Part shown: piece by piece, positions 23,903-32,740 of the stretch
Position numbering within the stretch: the first letter of the stretch is position 1
Layout: each line of letters opens with the position of its first letter
Assembly: GCA_964647705.1 (NCBI GenBank)
Contig: CAZYIW010000009.1
Coordinates: 1-34,494 of the forward strand
DNA length: 34,494 nucleotides
From: CAZYIW01 sp964647705
Lineage (GTDB): Bacteria > Pseudomonadota > Gammaproteobacteria > PS1 > Pseudothioglobaceae
Direction: 5' to 3'
The notes under the pieces: model-generated
The model's database searches: none
What the model was told of the DNA's origin: nothing
What the model saw: the letters and a program-made list of their open reading frames with translations, nothing else
Made by a program: the position numbers and the translations under genes

Positions 23903-25264
23903 TTATTTTTTAACCGGACGCCTCCAATTCTTGAGTGTGGTTTGTTTGGCGCGACTGAGCGTCAGCTGATTCTCAGGCGCGTCCTTGGTAATGGTTGATC
24001 CAGCGCCAATATCAGCGCCATCACCAATACTCACGGGGGCGATAAGTTGTGTGTCTGAGCCGATAAAAACATCGTTACCAATCTGGGTTTGGTGTTTGTT
24101 TACGCCGTCATAATTACAAGTGATTACCCCTGCACCAATATTGACATTATCGCCCATGGTGGTATCACCCACATAACTCAAATGTGAAACTTTAGAACCG
24201 GCCCCAATGGTGGATTTTTTAACCTCAACAAAATTGCCAATTTTGGCATCTTTACCAATTTTTGCCTCGGGTCTTACTCTTGCAAAAGGCCCGATGGTGG
24301 CGCCATCATCAATAAAAGCGCCTTCGATTACCGAATTGGGCAAAATTTGTACACCCTCACCAATGGTTGAATTTTTAACATAGCAGTTGGGCCCAATGCT
24401 AACCGCGTTGCCCAATTTAACCTCGCCTTCAATGATGACATTGATGTCAATTTCACAGTCTTGAGCAAAACTCAGCTCACCACGACAATCGAAACGATTC
24501 GGGTCTTTGATTGTCAATCCATCTGCCATCATTTTGTCAGCTATGTTTTTTTGCATAATACGCTCTAATTCTGCCAGTTGTTTTTTGTCGTTCACACCCG
24601 CGACTTCAAATTCGTCCTCAGCTTCTACAGATGATACACAAACACCATCGGCTACGGCCGTTTGTATCGTGTCAGTCAAGTATAGCTCCCCTTGCGAATT
24701 ATTACTGTCCAATTGCGAGAGATATTTTTTCAACAAAGCACTATTGATTGCCATAATCCCAGTATTGACTTCAGATACTTTGAGTTGTTCTTCGCTGGCA
24801 TCTTTGTGTTCAACAATGGCCGTAATTTGATTTTCTGCGTTACGAATGATGCGCCCATAGCCCGAAGGGTTATCCAGCTTAACAGTAATAAGAGCAAAAC
24901 CGGTTTTGTCAGATTCGTCAATAAGTTTTGCCAGCGTCTGTTTTTTAATTAGGGGCACATCCCCATACAAGATAACCGATGTAGATGCATCATCAACATC
25001 CGGCATGGCTTGTTCTACAGCATGACCAGTGCCCAGTTGTTGTTTTTGCAAAACCCAGTTAATCTGATTATCGCCAAGGCTTTTTTTAACTTGCTCTGCA
25101 CCATGACCATACACCACATGGATGTGTTGGCATGTTTGTTTGGCCTTCTCTAAAACATGCTCTAAGAGTGTTAGGTGCGCAATCTTGTGCAATACTTTGG
25201 GTTTAGAAGAGTGCATACGCGAGCCTTTGCCAGCCGCCAAGATAATGCCGTGGATGTTATTCAT
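23903..25264 (-). CDS. glmU: Bifunctional UDP-N-acetylglucosamine pyrophosphorylase / glucosamine-1-phosphate acetyltransferase
   Basis: GlmU makes UDP-GlcNAc, precursor of peptidoglycan and LPS. The 453-residue protein has the N-terminal uridyltransferase domain (ILAAGKGSRMHSSKPKVLH; metal-binding D102 in YGDVPL; VNTGI) and a C-terminal left-handed beta-helix with many hexapeptide repeats. The acetyltransferase catalytic histidine is H361 in VSHLSYVGD, followed by NIGAGVITCNYDG. It starts 3 nt after the stop of a secreted-protein gene and is probably co-transcribed with it. In many gammaproteobacteria glmU follows atpC; here it is 13.5 kb away and on the opposite strand. Confidence 0.97.
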   Translation of the reverse strand: MNNIHGIILAAGKGSRMHSSKPKVLHKIAHLTLLEHVLEKAKQTCQHIHVVYGHGAEQVKKSLGDNQINWVLQKQQLGTGHAVEQAMPDVDDASTSVILYGDVPLIKKQTLAKLIDESDKTGFALITVKLDNPSGYGRIIRNAENQITAIVEHKDASEEQLKVSEVNTGIMAINSALLKKYLSQLDSNNSQGELYLTDTIQTAVADGVCVSSVEAEDEFEVAGVNDKKQLAELERIMQKNIADKMMADGLTIKDPNRFDCRGELSFAQDCEIDINVIIEGEVKLGNAVSIGPNCYVKNSTIGEGVQILPNSVIEGAFIDDGATIGPFARVRPEAKIGKDAKIGNFVEVKKSTIGAGSKVSHLSYVGDTTMGDNVNIGAGVITCNYDGVNKHQTQIGNDVFIGSDTQLIAPVSIGDGADIGAGSTITKDAPENQLTLSRAKQTTLKNWRRPVKK

Positions 25265-25267
25265 TGG

Positions 25268-25927
25268 TTAGAAGTCTTCAACGATGGGATTTTGATCCAG
25301 ATACTCTATGGTGACACCAGGCGCTATAAAGGTGATCACACCCATCACTTGGGCATTTTGTCTACCAACAGTATAAGTGGCAGCGCGCATTTTAATCGGC
25401 GCATCTTTGAACACTTCAGAGAAATTTCTCGATTTTCTAGACTGCGATTGAAACTCTTCTTTGCTGATAAAGGTGTATTTAATGTTGTGGTTTTGATAGG
25501 CGTTATTTTCAAAATCAGCAATCATTTGGGTGAAATCATTTTTAGAAAAAGTATTCTTGCTTAACTTAATGATATCAAGCTGTTCATTGGCGTCTTCGAT
25601 CATGATCAGATCAAATTGGGTTTTGAGTGCATAGAACATTTTTCTGATTTTGCTCACGTCTGAAAGGGGCATCATTAGCACAATAGAAACCAAACGATCA
25701 TTTAAAAATCGAAAAGCAATCTCAGCCTCTTCTCCAGCTAAAGTATGGTTTTGCATACAAAGCGTGCCTTGTTCATAGTGTTTCGAACAATCTTCTAGCG
25801 CATGGATTTTTTGCAGATAAGATTTAGGGGTGCCAACCACATACTGTTTATATAGGCGAATTTGTTCACTGGCAATAGAAGACACAGAGAATAAAAACAA
25901 CAGTGTTAATACAGCTAAATGTTTCAT
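25268..25927 (-). CDS. Hypothetical secreted protein upstream of glmU
   Basis: I do not recognise a family. The 219-residue protein has a clear signal peptide (MKHLAVLTLLFLFSVSSIAS), so it should be periplasmic or exported. The mature part has just two cysteines, in EDCSKHYEQGTLCMQN, which could form one disulfide bond. The rest alternates beta-like segments (VSIVLMMPL, AQVMGVITFIAPGVTIEYL) and charged helices. A TTGATT/TATAAT promoter lies upstream, and the stop is 3 nt before glmU, so it appears to lead a two-gene operon. Confidence 0.65.
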   Translation of the reverse strand: MKHLAVLTLLFLFSVSSIASEQIRLYKQYVVGTPKSYLQKIHALEDCSKHYEQGTLCMQNHTLAGEEAEIAFRFLNDRLVSIVLMMPLSDVSKIRKMFYALKTQFDLIMIEDANEQLDIIKLSKNTFSKNDFTQMIADFENNAYQNHNIKYTFISKEEFQSQSRKSRNFSEVFKDAPIKMRAATYTVGRQNAQVMGVITFIAPGVTIEYLDQNPIVEDF

Positions 25928-25954
25928 GTGCTATTTAATTTTTTGAGTCACTCC

Positions 25955-25982
25955 ATTATAAGATGCCTTTAAGTAAAATCAA
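25955..25982 (-). promoter_or_regulatory. Putative sigma-70 promoter of the secreted protein-glmU unit
   Basis: On the minus strand TTGATT (25982-25977) and a perfect TATAAT (25960-25955) are separated by 16 nt. The -10 lies 27 nt before the ATG at 25927. Confidence 0.5.
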
Positions 25983-26025
25983 TACTATTTGGTCAATTTG
26001 GGCCACTTATTAACCGCCATAAAGA

Positions 26026-28449
26026 ATGAAACAAACTTGCTATCATTGCGATTTGCCTGTTACCGATTCTAATCGAGTTCGCACAAAGATTAAAAATCAA
26101 GATCAGGATTTTTGCTGCCATGGCTGTGCCAGCGTGTGTCAAACTATCTACGAAGCCGGTTTGGGGGGGTTCTACCAGCAACAAACCAGCTCGGTTTTGC
26201 CCGCTGTTGATTTGGAATACCCACTTGAATTTTATGATTCTGAAGTATTCCAAGCGCCTTTTTTAGAAGCGTCTAAAAAAGGTGAAAAAGCCATCACGTT
26301 AATCAGCGATACCATCCACTGCGCGGCTTGTATTTGGCTGATTGAACGCGCATTGGGTGGTATGGATGGTGTTTTGATGGTACGCGCTAATCTGACCGAC
26401 AAGCGTATTCGTATCCGCTGGGATGAAAAGAAAGTTCGCCTGTCTAGTATCATGCAACGCCTGGCTGATTTGGGCTATGCCTCTATGCCGTATGAGGCCA
26501 ATATGGCCGAGATGCAGGCCAAAAAACACAACAAACAGATGCTCTATCGTATTAGCTTTGCTGCTTTTACTATGATGAACCTCTTGTGGATATCAGTGGC
26601 CATGTACACCGGTGCTAGCGGAGGCAAATACCAAAATTATTTTGAATGGCTTGGTTTTAGCCTAGCAACACCCACTTTATTTTATGCGGGCTATCCATTT
26701 TTAAAGAATGCCTATATTGGAATTAAGAACGGTTTTATGAATATGGATGTGCCAATTAGCATTGGCGCATTGACCACTTATTTTTATTCGCTATACGTGT
26801 TGTTGGGGCTGAGCGATGTGGGCGAAGTGTATTTCGATACGGTGGTAAATTTTATTTTTATCATTCTCATCGGTCGCTATCTTGAATCTTCTGGCAAGAA
26901 ATCCGCTTTGTCTGCTTCAACGAGCCTACAGCAGTTACAACCCAAAGTCGCCTTAGTGAGAACAAAAAATGGCGAACTTATCAAACCTATTGCCAATATT
27001 GAGCTGGGCGATATAGTCATTATTAAACCAGGCGAGAGAATAGCTGTGGATGGGGTAATCGATTCAGGCGAAACCGAAGTGGATGAATCCCTACTCAGCG
27101 GTGAATCTGTTCCTGTTAATAAGCAAGTTGGTGATTCGGTCTATGCGGGCACACTTAACACCATTGGCAATATTGAAGTCAAAGTAGCTGCTTTGATGCG
27201 CCAGTCTACCCTGAGTCAAATTGTCGATCTAGTAGAAGACACCAAAGCCTCTCGTAGCAAAATTGTCTGCACCATTGATAAGGTTATTCCTTATTTTGTT
27301 TGGACCACACTTGCCCTAGCCACATTGACATTTGTCTATTGGTATCCAAAAGATTTTGACTTGGCACTACTCAGTGCTACCAGTGTATTAATTATTACCT
27401 GTCCTTGTGCTTTTGGACTGGCCACCCCGATGAGTATTGCAGTGGCCAGTGGCGTTGCTGCCAAAAGAAAAATTATGATTAAAGACCCAGACGCTTTAGA
27501 GACGCTGAGTCAAATCGATCAAGTGGTATTTGACAAAACGGGCACACTGACAATGGGGCAGTTTCGTGTGAATCAAATTGTTTCATCAACAGACAAACAA
27601 GATTTTTTACAATTGGTTGCCAGTATAGAAAAAAAATCAGAACATCTCTTGGCTAAAGCCATTGTGAATCACGCCAAAGGTGTAATGTTGAGCGAAACAA
27701 AAGATTTTTTAGCAACACCAGGCGGTGGCGTAAGCGCTCGGATTGACAACACCCAATATTGGGTTGGTAATTTGGATTTTCTCCCAACCAAAACGCTCAA
27801 TTCAAATGAGGCGCTTTTGGCCAGCTCAGCCAAACTAGAGCAGCAAGGAAACAGCTGTATTTGGTGTGCTACTGATGATGAACTATTGGGCTTTATTGCT
27901 CTGAGCGATCAATTAAAATCTGACGCCAAGGTGGTGGTAGAACGCCTTAAAAAAATGGGCAAACAAGTGACGTTACTCAGTGGTGATAGCAAGGTTGTTA
28001 GTAGTGCTGTTGCAGAACAATTGTCTATAGATAACGTTATCGCAGGGGTTTTGCCACAAGACAAGGTGGCCCACATCAAGGCCTTACAAAAAACAGGCAA
28101 AGTTTTGATGGTTGGCGATGGCATCAACGATGCGCCGGCGCTGATGCAAGCCGATGCCTCAATTGCCATTGGTTCTGGCAGTGATATCTCGGTGCAAAGC
28201 GCCAATCTGGTGCTTTTAAAAAGCACATTATCTCCGGTTATTGAAGCGATAGAACTGTCTAAGCGTACACAGCGCACCATCAAACAAAATATTGTCTTTG
28301 CTCTGTCTTATAACATGGTCATGGTGCCACTGGCGATGATGGCAAAAGTCACACCGTTGTTTGCAGCGATTGTGATGCCGATTTCTTCTTTGATTGTCAT
28401 TGGCAATTCAGCGCGTCTAAAACGCTTGGTCAAACAATTAAAAAGTTGA
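26026..28449 (+). CDS. ccoI: Copper-translocating P-type ATPase, CcoI/FixI type
   Basis: P1B ATPases of this type export copper to the periplasm for assembly of cbb3-type cytochrome oxidase. The 807-residue protein starts with a cysteine-rich metal-binding domain (C5-x-x-C8 and C30-C31-H-G-C34) typical of CcoI/FixI. A heavy-metal-associated domain follows with C99-A-A-C102. The transport motif is C459-P460-C461, the phosphorylated aspartate is D503 in DKTGTL, the actuator loop is SGESVP, and GDGIND is at 697-702. About eight membrane helices are expected. The cbb3 genes ccoNOPGHS are not in the window. A divergent secreted protein-glmU unit lies upstream. A general copper exporter (CopA) is less likely because of the N-terminal CCHGC domain. 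Confidence 0.88.
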   Translation: MKQTCYHCDLPVTDSNRVRTKIKNQDQDFCCHGCASVCQTIYEAGLGGFYQQQTSSVLPAVDLEYPLEFYDSEVFQAPFLEASKKGEKAITLISDTIHCAACIWLIERALGGMDGVLMVRANLTDKRIRIRWDEKKVRLSSIMQRLADLGYASMPYEANMAEMQAKKHNKQMLYRISFAAFTMMNLLWISVAMYTGASGGKYQNYFEWLGFSLATPTLFYAGYPFLKNAYIGIKNGFMNMDVPISIGALTTYFYSLYVLLGLSDVGEVYFDTVVNFIFIILIGRYLESSGKKSALSASTSLQQLQPKVALVRTKNGELIKPIANIELGDIVIIKPGERIAVDGVIDSGETEVDESLLSGESVPVNKQVGDSVYAGTLNTIGNIEVKVAALMRQSTLSQIVDLVEDTKASRSKIVCTIDKVIPYFVWTTLALATLTFVYWYPKDFDLALLSATSVLIITCPCAFGLATPMSIAVASGVAAKRKIMIKDPDALETLSQIDQVVFDKTGTLTMGQFRVNQIVSSTDKQDFLQLVASIEKKSEHLLAKAIVNHAKGVMLSETKDFLATPGGGVSARIDNTQYWVGNLDFLPTKTLNSNEALLASSAKLEQQGNSCIWCATDDELLGFIALSDQLKSDAKVVVERLKKMGKQVTLLSGDSKVVSSAVAEQLSIDNVIAGVLPQDKVAHIKALQKTGKVLMVGDGINDAPALMQADASIAIGSGSDISVQSANLVLLKSTLSPVIEAIELSKRTQRTIKQNIVFALSYNMVMVPLAMMAKVTPLFAAIVMPISSLIVIGNSARLKRLVKQLKS

Positions 28450-28476
28450 TAAAAAGCCAGCAATATAGTATATAAT
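28446..28476 (+). promoter_or_regulatory. Putative promoter of rpmE
   Basis: A perfect TATAAT lies at 28471-28476, with TTGATA at 28446-28451 overlapping the ccoI stop. The spacing of 19 nt is long; reading the -10 as TATATA two bases earlier gives 17 nt. Confidence 0.45.
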
Positions 28477-28511
28477 TCTCATCCTTTACGGATTTAATGA
28501 TAAATATTGAG

Positions 28512-28724
28512 ATGAAGACAGATATCCACCCTAATTATGCCAATGTAGATGTTGTTTGCTCTTGTGGTAATACTTTTCAAACACGCTCAACTCTTGGCGA
28601 AGAAGAATTACATCTTGATGTTTGTTCTGAATGTCATCCGTTCTATACTGGAAAACAAAAAATTATGGATACTGCTGGACGTGTTGAGAAGTTCAAATCT
28701 CGTTATAGCGGTTTTAAGCGCTAG
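28512..28724 (+). CDS. rpmE: 50S ribosomal protein L31 (zinc-binding type)
   Basis: L31 is a small protein at the 50S central protuberance that bridges to the 30S subunit. The 70-residue protein has the four zinc cysteines C16, C18, C38 and C41, so it is the C+ (zinc-containing) form rather than the zinc-free YkgM form. MKTDIHPNY and FYTGKQKIMDTAGRVEKF are typical. I chose ATG 28512; the frame is open from ATG 28497, which would add five residues not normal for the family. A clear terminator follows, so it is a single-gene unit. Confidence 0.96.
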   Translation: MKTDIHPNYANVDVVCSCGNTFQTRSTLGEEELHLDVCSECHPFYTGKQKIMDTAGRVEKFKSRYSGFKR

Positions 28725-28743
28725 AGCAGTATATTAATTTGTC

Positions 28744-28768
28744 AAAAAGCCACTTTGTGGCTTTTTTT
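28744..28768 (+). terminator. Rho-independent terminator after rpmE
   Basis: A perfect stem of AAAAAGCCAC and GTGGCTTTTT with a TTT loop is followed by further T residues (seven in all). It lies 19 nt after the rpmE stop. This is the clearest terminator in the window. Confidence 0.9.
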
Positions 28769-28794
28769 ATGCCTGTATTTTGGTATAAAACCGA

Positions 28795-28800
28795 TATAAT
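28795..28800 (+). promoter_or_regulatory. Putative -10 element for hemE-trpA-accD-fkpB-ispH
   Basis: A perfect TATAAT lies 27 nt before the hemE ATG and after the rpmE terminator. No good -35 is found at 16-18 nt, so only the -10 is called. Confidence 0.4.
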
Positions 28801-28827
28801 CTCAAGATTGTTTAATGAAACACAATT

Positions 28828-29871
28828 ATGTCGTTCGATTACATTAATGCCCTATTAAAAAAACCAACCACACGCACACCGATTTGGGTGATGCGCCAAG
28901 CGGGCCGTTATTTGCCTGAATACCGAGCCACACGAAAAAAAGCGGGTGATTTTATGAGCTTATGTAAATCACCTGAATTGGCTTGTGAAGTCACACTCCA
29001 GCCTATTGATCGTTTTGATCTGGATGCAGCGATTCTTTTTTCAGATATTTTGACCATTCCTGATGCCATGGGTCTGGGCTTGTATTTTTCTGAAGGCGAA
29101 GGCCCTAAATTTACAAACCCTTTACAAACCCTTGGCAGTATCGAACAACTTAAAAAACCCAATGTGGGCGATGAACTTTGTTATGTAACCGATGCGGTTG
29201 CAACCATTAAAAAAGGCCTGAATAACCGTGTGCCACTGATAGGCTTTACCGGCAGTCCTTGGACTTTGTCTACTTATATGGTTGAAGGCGGCTCAAGTAA
29301 GAACTTTTCTAAGGTCAAAGGCCTAATGTATGAAAACCCAAAACACATGCATCTTTTGTTGGATACATTGTCTGCAACCATTATTGACTATTTAAACGGT
29401 CAAATAGAAGCCGGGGCTGACTCGGTCATGGTTTTTGACACTTGGGGTGGGCTACTGACCCAAGAAAGCTATGAGCAGTTTTCTTTACAATACATGAAAA
29501 AAATTGTGGATGGCGTGCACCGTGAATACAAGGGAAAAACCATACCCATTACGTTATTCACCAAAGGTGGCGGTATGTGGTTGGAACAAATAGCCAATAG
29601 TGGCTGTACTGGCGTGGGACTTGATTGGACGGTTGAACTTGGCGATGCTCAGCGTCGTGTGGGTGATAAAGTAGCCTTGCAAGGTAATTTGGATCCGTGT
29701 GTACTTTATGCTTCACCACAAAAGATTCGAACAGAGGTTAAAAAAATACTCAAGCAATTTAGTGGTGATACCGGCCATGTGTTTAACCTTGGGCACGGCA
29801 TCTCCCCAGACGTCAATCCAGAGCACATGAAAGTCTTGGTTGACAGTGTTCATGAATTTTCTAAAAGATAG
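28828..29871 (+). CDS. hemE: Uroporphyrinogen decarboxylase
   Basis: HemE removes four carboxyl groups from uroporphyrinogen III to form coproporphyrinogen III in haem synthesis. The 347-residue cytoplasmic TIM-barrel protein carries the family signature PIWVMRQAGRYLPEYR at residues 18-33, with the substrate-contacting arginines, and ILFSDILTIPDAMGLG with the catalytic aspartate. FTGSPWTLSTYMVEGG and FNLGHGISPDVNPEHM complete the family pattern. It leads a tightly spaced unit; trpA starts 5 nt after it. Pairing of hemE with trpA is unusual and may just reflect rearrangement. Confidence 0.97.
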   Translation: MSFDYINALLKKPTTRTPIWVMRQAGRYLPEYRATRKKAGDFMSLCKSPELACEVTLQPIDRFDLDAAILFSDILTIPDAMGLGLYFSEGEGPKFTNPLQTLGSIEQLKKPNVGDELCYVTDAVATIKKGLNNRVPLIGFTGSPWTLSTYMVEGGSSKNFSKVKGLMYENPKHMHLLLDTLSATIIDYLNGQIEAGADSVMVFDTWGGLLTQESYEQFSLQYMKKIVDGVHREYKGKTIPITLFTKGGGMWLEQIANSGCTGVGLDWTVELGDAQRRVGDKVALQGNLDPCVLYASPQKIRTEVKKILKQFSGDTGHVFNLGHGISPDVNPEHMKVLVDSVHEFSKR

Positions 29872-29876
29872 TTTTT

Positions 29877-30677
29877 ATGTCTAGACTCAGCAAGGTTTTT
29901 AGCGATTTAAAATCCCAAGAAAAAAAGGCATTTATTCCTTTTATCACAGCCGGCGATTCTGGTCTTGAGAATACCTATGAATTGATGCATTCTCTGGTGG
30001 AAAGCGGTGCTGATGTGATTGAACTCGGTGTGCCATTTTCAGATCCAATGGCAGATGGCCCTGTGATTGCCAGATCGCACGAACGTGCAGTGGCAGACAA
30101 CATAAGCTTGGGTGATGTACTAGATTTGGTTAGTCGTTTTAGACAAACCAACAACCAAACCGCAATTGTGTTGATGGGTTATCTTAACCCAATAGAGGCT
30201 TTTGGTTACCAAAGTTTTGCCAAGACAGCTAAAGAATGCGGTGTTGATGGTGTTTTGGTAGTGGACATGCCACCAGAAGAAGCGCATGACTTAAAACAAC
30301 AGCTTGATCAAGTCGAGGTTGATTTTATTTTTCTTGTGGCACCAACCACCACCGATGACCGCCTAGCATTCTTAGCCACGATCGCTTCTGGTTTTGTCTA
30401 TTTTGTGTCATTAAAAGGTGTCACTGGTGCTGGACACTTAGACATTGATTCAGTCAAACAAAACATGACCAGAATCCGCAAGCATGTTGATTTGCCCGTG
30501 GGCGTAGGCTTTGGTATTAAAGATGCTCAAAGCGCCAAGGCAGTTTCTGCGACTGCTGATGCGGTGATTGTGGGTTCGGCTTTGGTGTCATTTGTTGAGC
30601 AATATGGTAACGATAAGCATAAAATGTTGGGTAATGTTAAAGACCTGGCCGGTGAAATTGCCAATGCAATTAATTAA
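29877..30677 (+). CDS. trpA: Tryptophan synthase alpha chain
   Basis: TrpA cleaves indole-3-glycerol phosphate and channels indole to TrpB. The 266-residue protein is complete. The catalytic pair is E49 (VIELGVPFSDP) and D60 (MADGP). GYLNPIEAFG, VDMPPEEA and SLKGVTGAGH are conserved loops. It is followed by accD after 8 nt, the normal trpA-accD pairing of proteobacteria. It is 7.9 kb from trpB, with unrelated genes between. Confidence 0.97.
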   Translation: MSRLSKVFSDLKSQEKKAFIPFITAGDSGLENTYELMHSLVESGADVIELGVPFSDPMADGPVIARSHERAVADNISLGDVLDLVSRFRQTNNQTAIVLMGYLNPIEAFGYQSFAKTAKECGVDGVLVVDMPPEEAHDLKQQLDQVEVDFIFLVAPTTTDDRLAFLATIASGFVYFVSLKGVTGAGHLDIDSVKQNMTRIRKHVDLPVGVGFGIKDAQSAKAVSATADAVIVGSALVSFVEQYGNDKHKMLGNVKDLAGEIANAIN

Positions 30678-30685
30678 ATAAGAAT

Positions 30686-31531
30686 ATGAATTGGTTAGAA
30701 AAAATCCTACCTTCGATTACCAGTGGAGTGAAAAAAAATATTCCTGAGGGTTTGTGGAGCAAGTGCCCAAAGTGTGAATCAACGCTGTATGCTGAAGAGT
30801 TAAAAGGTTTAAATTATGTGTGCCCTAATTGTGACCATCATATGCGTATCGGCGCACGCACACGAATCGATAGCTTTCTAGACGAGTCCGAGCAAGAAGA
30901 AATCGGTGAGAAGCTTGAATCTGTTGATCCGCTTAAATTTAAAGATCAAAAGAAATATAAAGACCGCTATTCCAGTGCACAAAAAACCACCCAAGAAAAG
31001 GACGCACTGGTGGTGAAAAAAGGCACATTAAAAGGCATGAATGTTGTTGTTGCAGCATTTGAATTTAAATTTATGGGGGGCTCTATGGGCTCTGTGGTGG
31101 GAGAGAGGTTTGTGCGTGCTGTTCAAGCAAGTATTGATAATAACGCACCATTGGTGTGCTTTTCGGCCTCTGGTGGCGCGCGTATGCAAGAAGGTCTGAT
31201 CTCGTTGATGCAAATGAGCAAAACAGCGCTTGCAATCAAACTTTTGTCTGAGAAAAAAATCCCTTTTGTCTCTGTTTTAACCGATCCAACCATGGGCGGG
31301 GTATCTGCCAGCTTTGCTATGTTGGGAGATATCCACATTGCCGAACCCAATGCACTTATTGGTTTTGCCGGTCCTCGTGTGGTTGAGCAAACCGTGCGTG
31401 AAGAATTACCAGAAGGTTTTCAACATGCTGAATTCTTATTGGAAAAAGGCGCTGTTGATATGATTGTTCACCGTAACCAATTAAGAGACAAAGTCCACCA
31501 ACTGCTTAGTGCATTCATGCACAATGGCTAA
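30686..31531 (+). CDS. accD: Acetyl-CoA carboxylase carboxyltransferase subunit beta
   Basis: AccD with AccA transfers the carboxyl group from biotin to acetyl-CoA, the first step of fatty acid synthesis. The 281-residue protein has the N-terminal zinc ribbon C27/C30/C46/C49 (CPKC and CPNC). The crotonase-like core includes FSASGGARMQEGLISLMQM and GGVSASFAMLGDIHIAEP. The C-terminus FAGPRVVEQTVREELPEGFQ is typical. It overlaps fkpB by 8 nt. Confidence 0.97.
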   Translation: MNWLEKILPSITSGVKKNIPEGLWSKCPKCESTLYAEELKGLNYVCPNCDHHMRIGARTRIDSFLDESEQEEIGEKLESVDPLKFKDQKKYKDRYSSAQKTTQEKDALVVKKGTLKGMNVVVAAFEFKFMGGSMGSVVGERFVRAVQASIDNNAPLVCFSASGGARMQEGLISLMQMSKTALAIKLLSEKKIPFVSVLTDPTMGGVSASFAMLGDIHIAEPNALIGFAGPRVVEQTVREELPEGFQHAEFLLEKGAVDMIVHRNQLRDKVHQLLSAFMHNG

Positions 31532-31934
31532 ATACACAATCCAATACAAACTTTCTCACGCCAACGGTGCTGTGGTTGATGCTTCAGATGACACGCCGTT
31601 TGAATTTGAGATCGGCGATGGCCAACTAGATCCGTGTTTAGAGTCTTGTGTTGAGTCTTGTGAACTCGGCAAGCAAGAAACTTTTTTGATGTCGCCTGAA
31701 CAAGCCTTTGGTCCCAGTTACAGTGAAGCCATTCAAACCATGTCAAGAGAAGAATTTCCAGCCGATATGCAGATCAAAAAAAACGCAGCGGTTGAGTTCA
31801 AAACCCCCACTGGCGATTCTTATGTGGGCTGTATTGACAAAATCGATGGCGATCAAATTACTGTTGATTTCAACCATCCATTGGCAGGTTGCGATGTCTC
31901 GTTTGAAGTTAAGGTTTTGGAAAAGCATCCATGA
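31524..31934 (+). CDS. fkpB: FKBP-type peptidyl-prolyl cis-trans isomerase (FkpB/SlpA)
   Basis: This is a cytoplasmic SlyD-like prolyl isomerase and chaperone. The 136-residue protein has an FKBP half (GDGQLDPCLESCVESCELGK), an inserted-in-flap domain around SREEFPADMQIKKNAAVEF, and the return to FKBP at VDFNHPLAGCDVSFEVKVLE. The start is ATG 31524, inside the end of accD; an ORF from 31509 is open but less likely. It overlaps ispH by 4 nt (ATGA), matching the conserved fkpB-ispH pair. It lacks the histidine-rich tail of SlyD. Confidence 0.9.
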   Translation: MAKYTIQYKLSHANGAVVDASDDTPFEFEIGDGQLDPCLESCVESCELGKQETFLMSPEQAFGPSYSEAIQTMSREEFPADMQIKKNAAVEFKTPTGDSYVGCIDKIDGDQITVDFNHPLAGCDVSFEVKVLEKHP

Positions 31935-32640
31935 AAATCTTGCTCGCCAACCCTAGGGGTTTTTGTGCGGGCGTAGACCGCGCCATTGAAATTGTTGAAC
32001 AAGCTTTGCAGAAACACGGCCGGCCTGTTTATGTGCGTCATGAAGTGGTGCACAACAAATTTGTGGTTGATGATTTAAAAAGTAAAGGCGCTGTTTTTGT
32101 TGAAGAATTGGATCAAGTGCCCAAGGGTGAGGCGGTGATCTTCAGTGCACATGGGGTATCAAAGCAGGTACGAAATCAAGCCGATGACATAACCCAAATA
32201 GTCTATGACGCCACTTGCCCCTTGGTAACCAAGGTACACAAAGAAGTCGCCAGAGAACAAAAAAAGGACCATCAAGTGATATTGATTGGCCATAGCGGAC
32301 ATCCTGAAGTTGAGGGTACTTTAGGGCAGTCTTTGCAAGACAAACAAGTCCAACTGGTTGAATCGGTTGAGGATGTATCAGCGCTTAATTTTAATAACAA
32401 AGCGCTGTCTTACACCACACAAACCACATTATCAGTTGACGACACCCAAGACATTGTAGATGCACTAAAAAACAAATTTCCACATATTACTGCACCCAAA
32501 AAAGATGATATTTGTTACGCCACACAAAACCGACAAGACGCAGTAAAGCATTTAATGCGCACCGCCGATTTATTGCTGGTTTTGGGTTCTAAAAATTCAT
32601 CCAATTCAAACCGTTTGTGTGAAATTGCAAAAAAACTGGG
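31931..32640 (+). CDS. ispH: 4-hydroxy-3-methylbut-2-enyl diphosphate reductase, truncated by assembly gap
   Basis: IspH (LytB) is the last enzyme of the MEP isoprenoid pathway, an iron-sulfur protein making IPP and DMAPP. The first 236 residues are present; full proteins have about 310. The cluster-binding cysteines are C12 (RGFCAGVDRAI), C96 (DATCPLV) and C195 (DICYATQNRQ). Substrate-site residues H41, H74 (FSAHGVS) and the HSGHPEVEGT stretch are intact, and the GSKNSSNSNRL signature lies just before the gap. The C-terminal 75 or so residues are lost in the N run. The frame happens to stay open across the N run into a kinase, which is an artefact. Confidence 0.96.
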
Positions 32641-32740
32641 NNNNNNNNNNNNNNNNNNNNNNNNNNNNNNNNNNNNNNNNNNNNNNNNNNNNNNNNNNNN
32701 NNNNNNNNNNNNNNNNNNNNNNNNNNNNNNNNNNNNNNNN
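32641..32740. other. Assembly gap of 100 N
   Basis: Exactly 100 N bases, the standard placeholder for a gap of unknown size. About 75 residues of IspH and 80 or more of the downstream kinase are missing, so the real gap should be about 450 bases or more. Confidence 0.98.

Noticed and set aside
27909..28283. Minus-strand open frame of 124 codons inside ccoI
   Set aside because: It covers the certain P-type ATPase hinge region and is a shadow.
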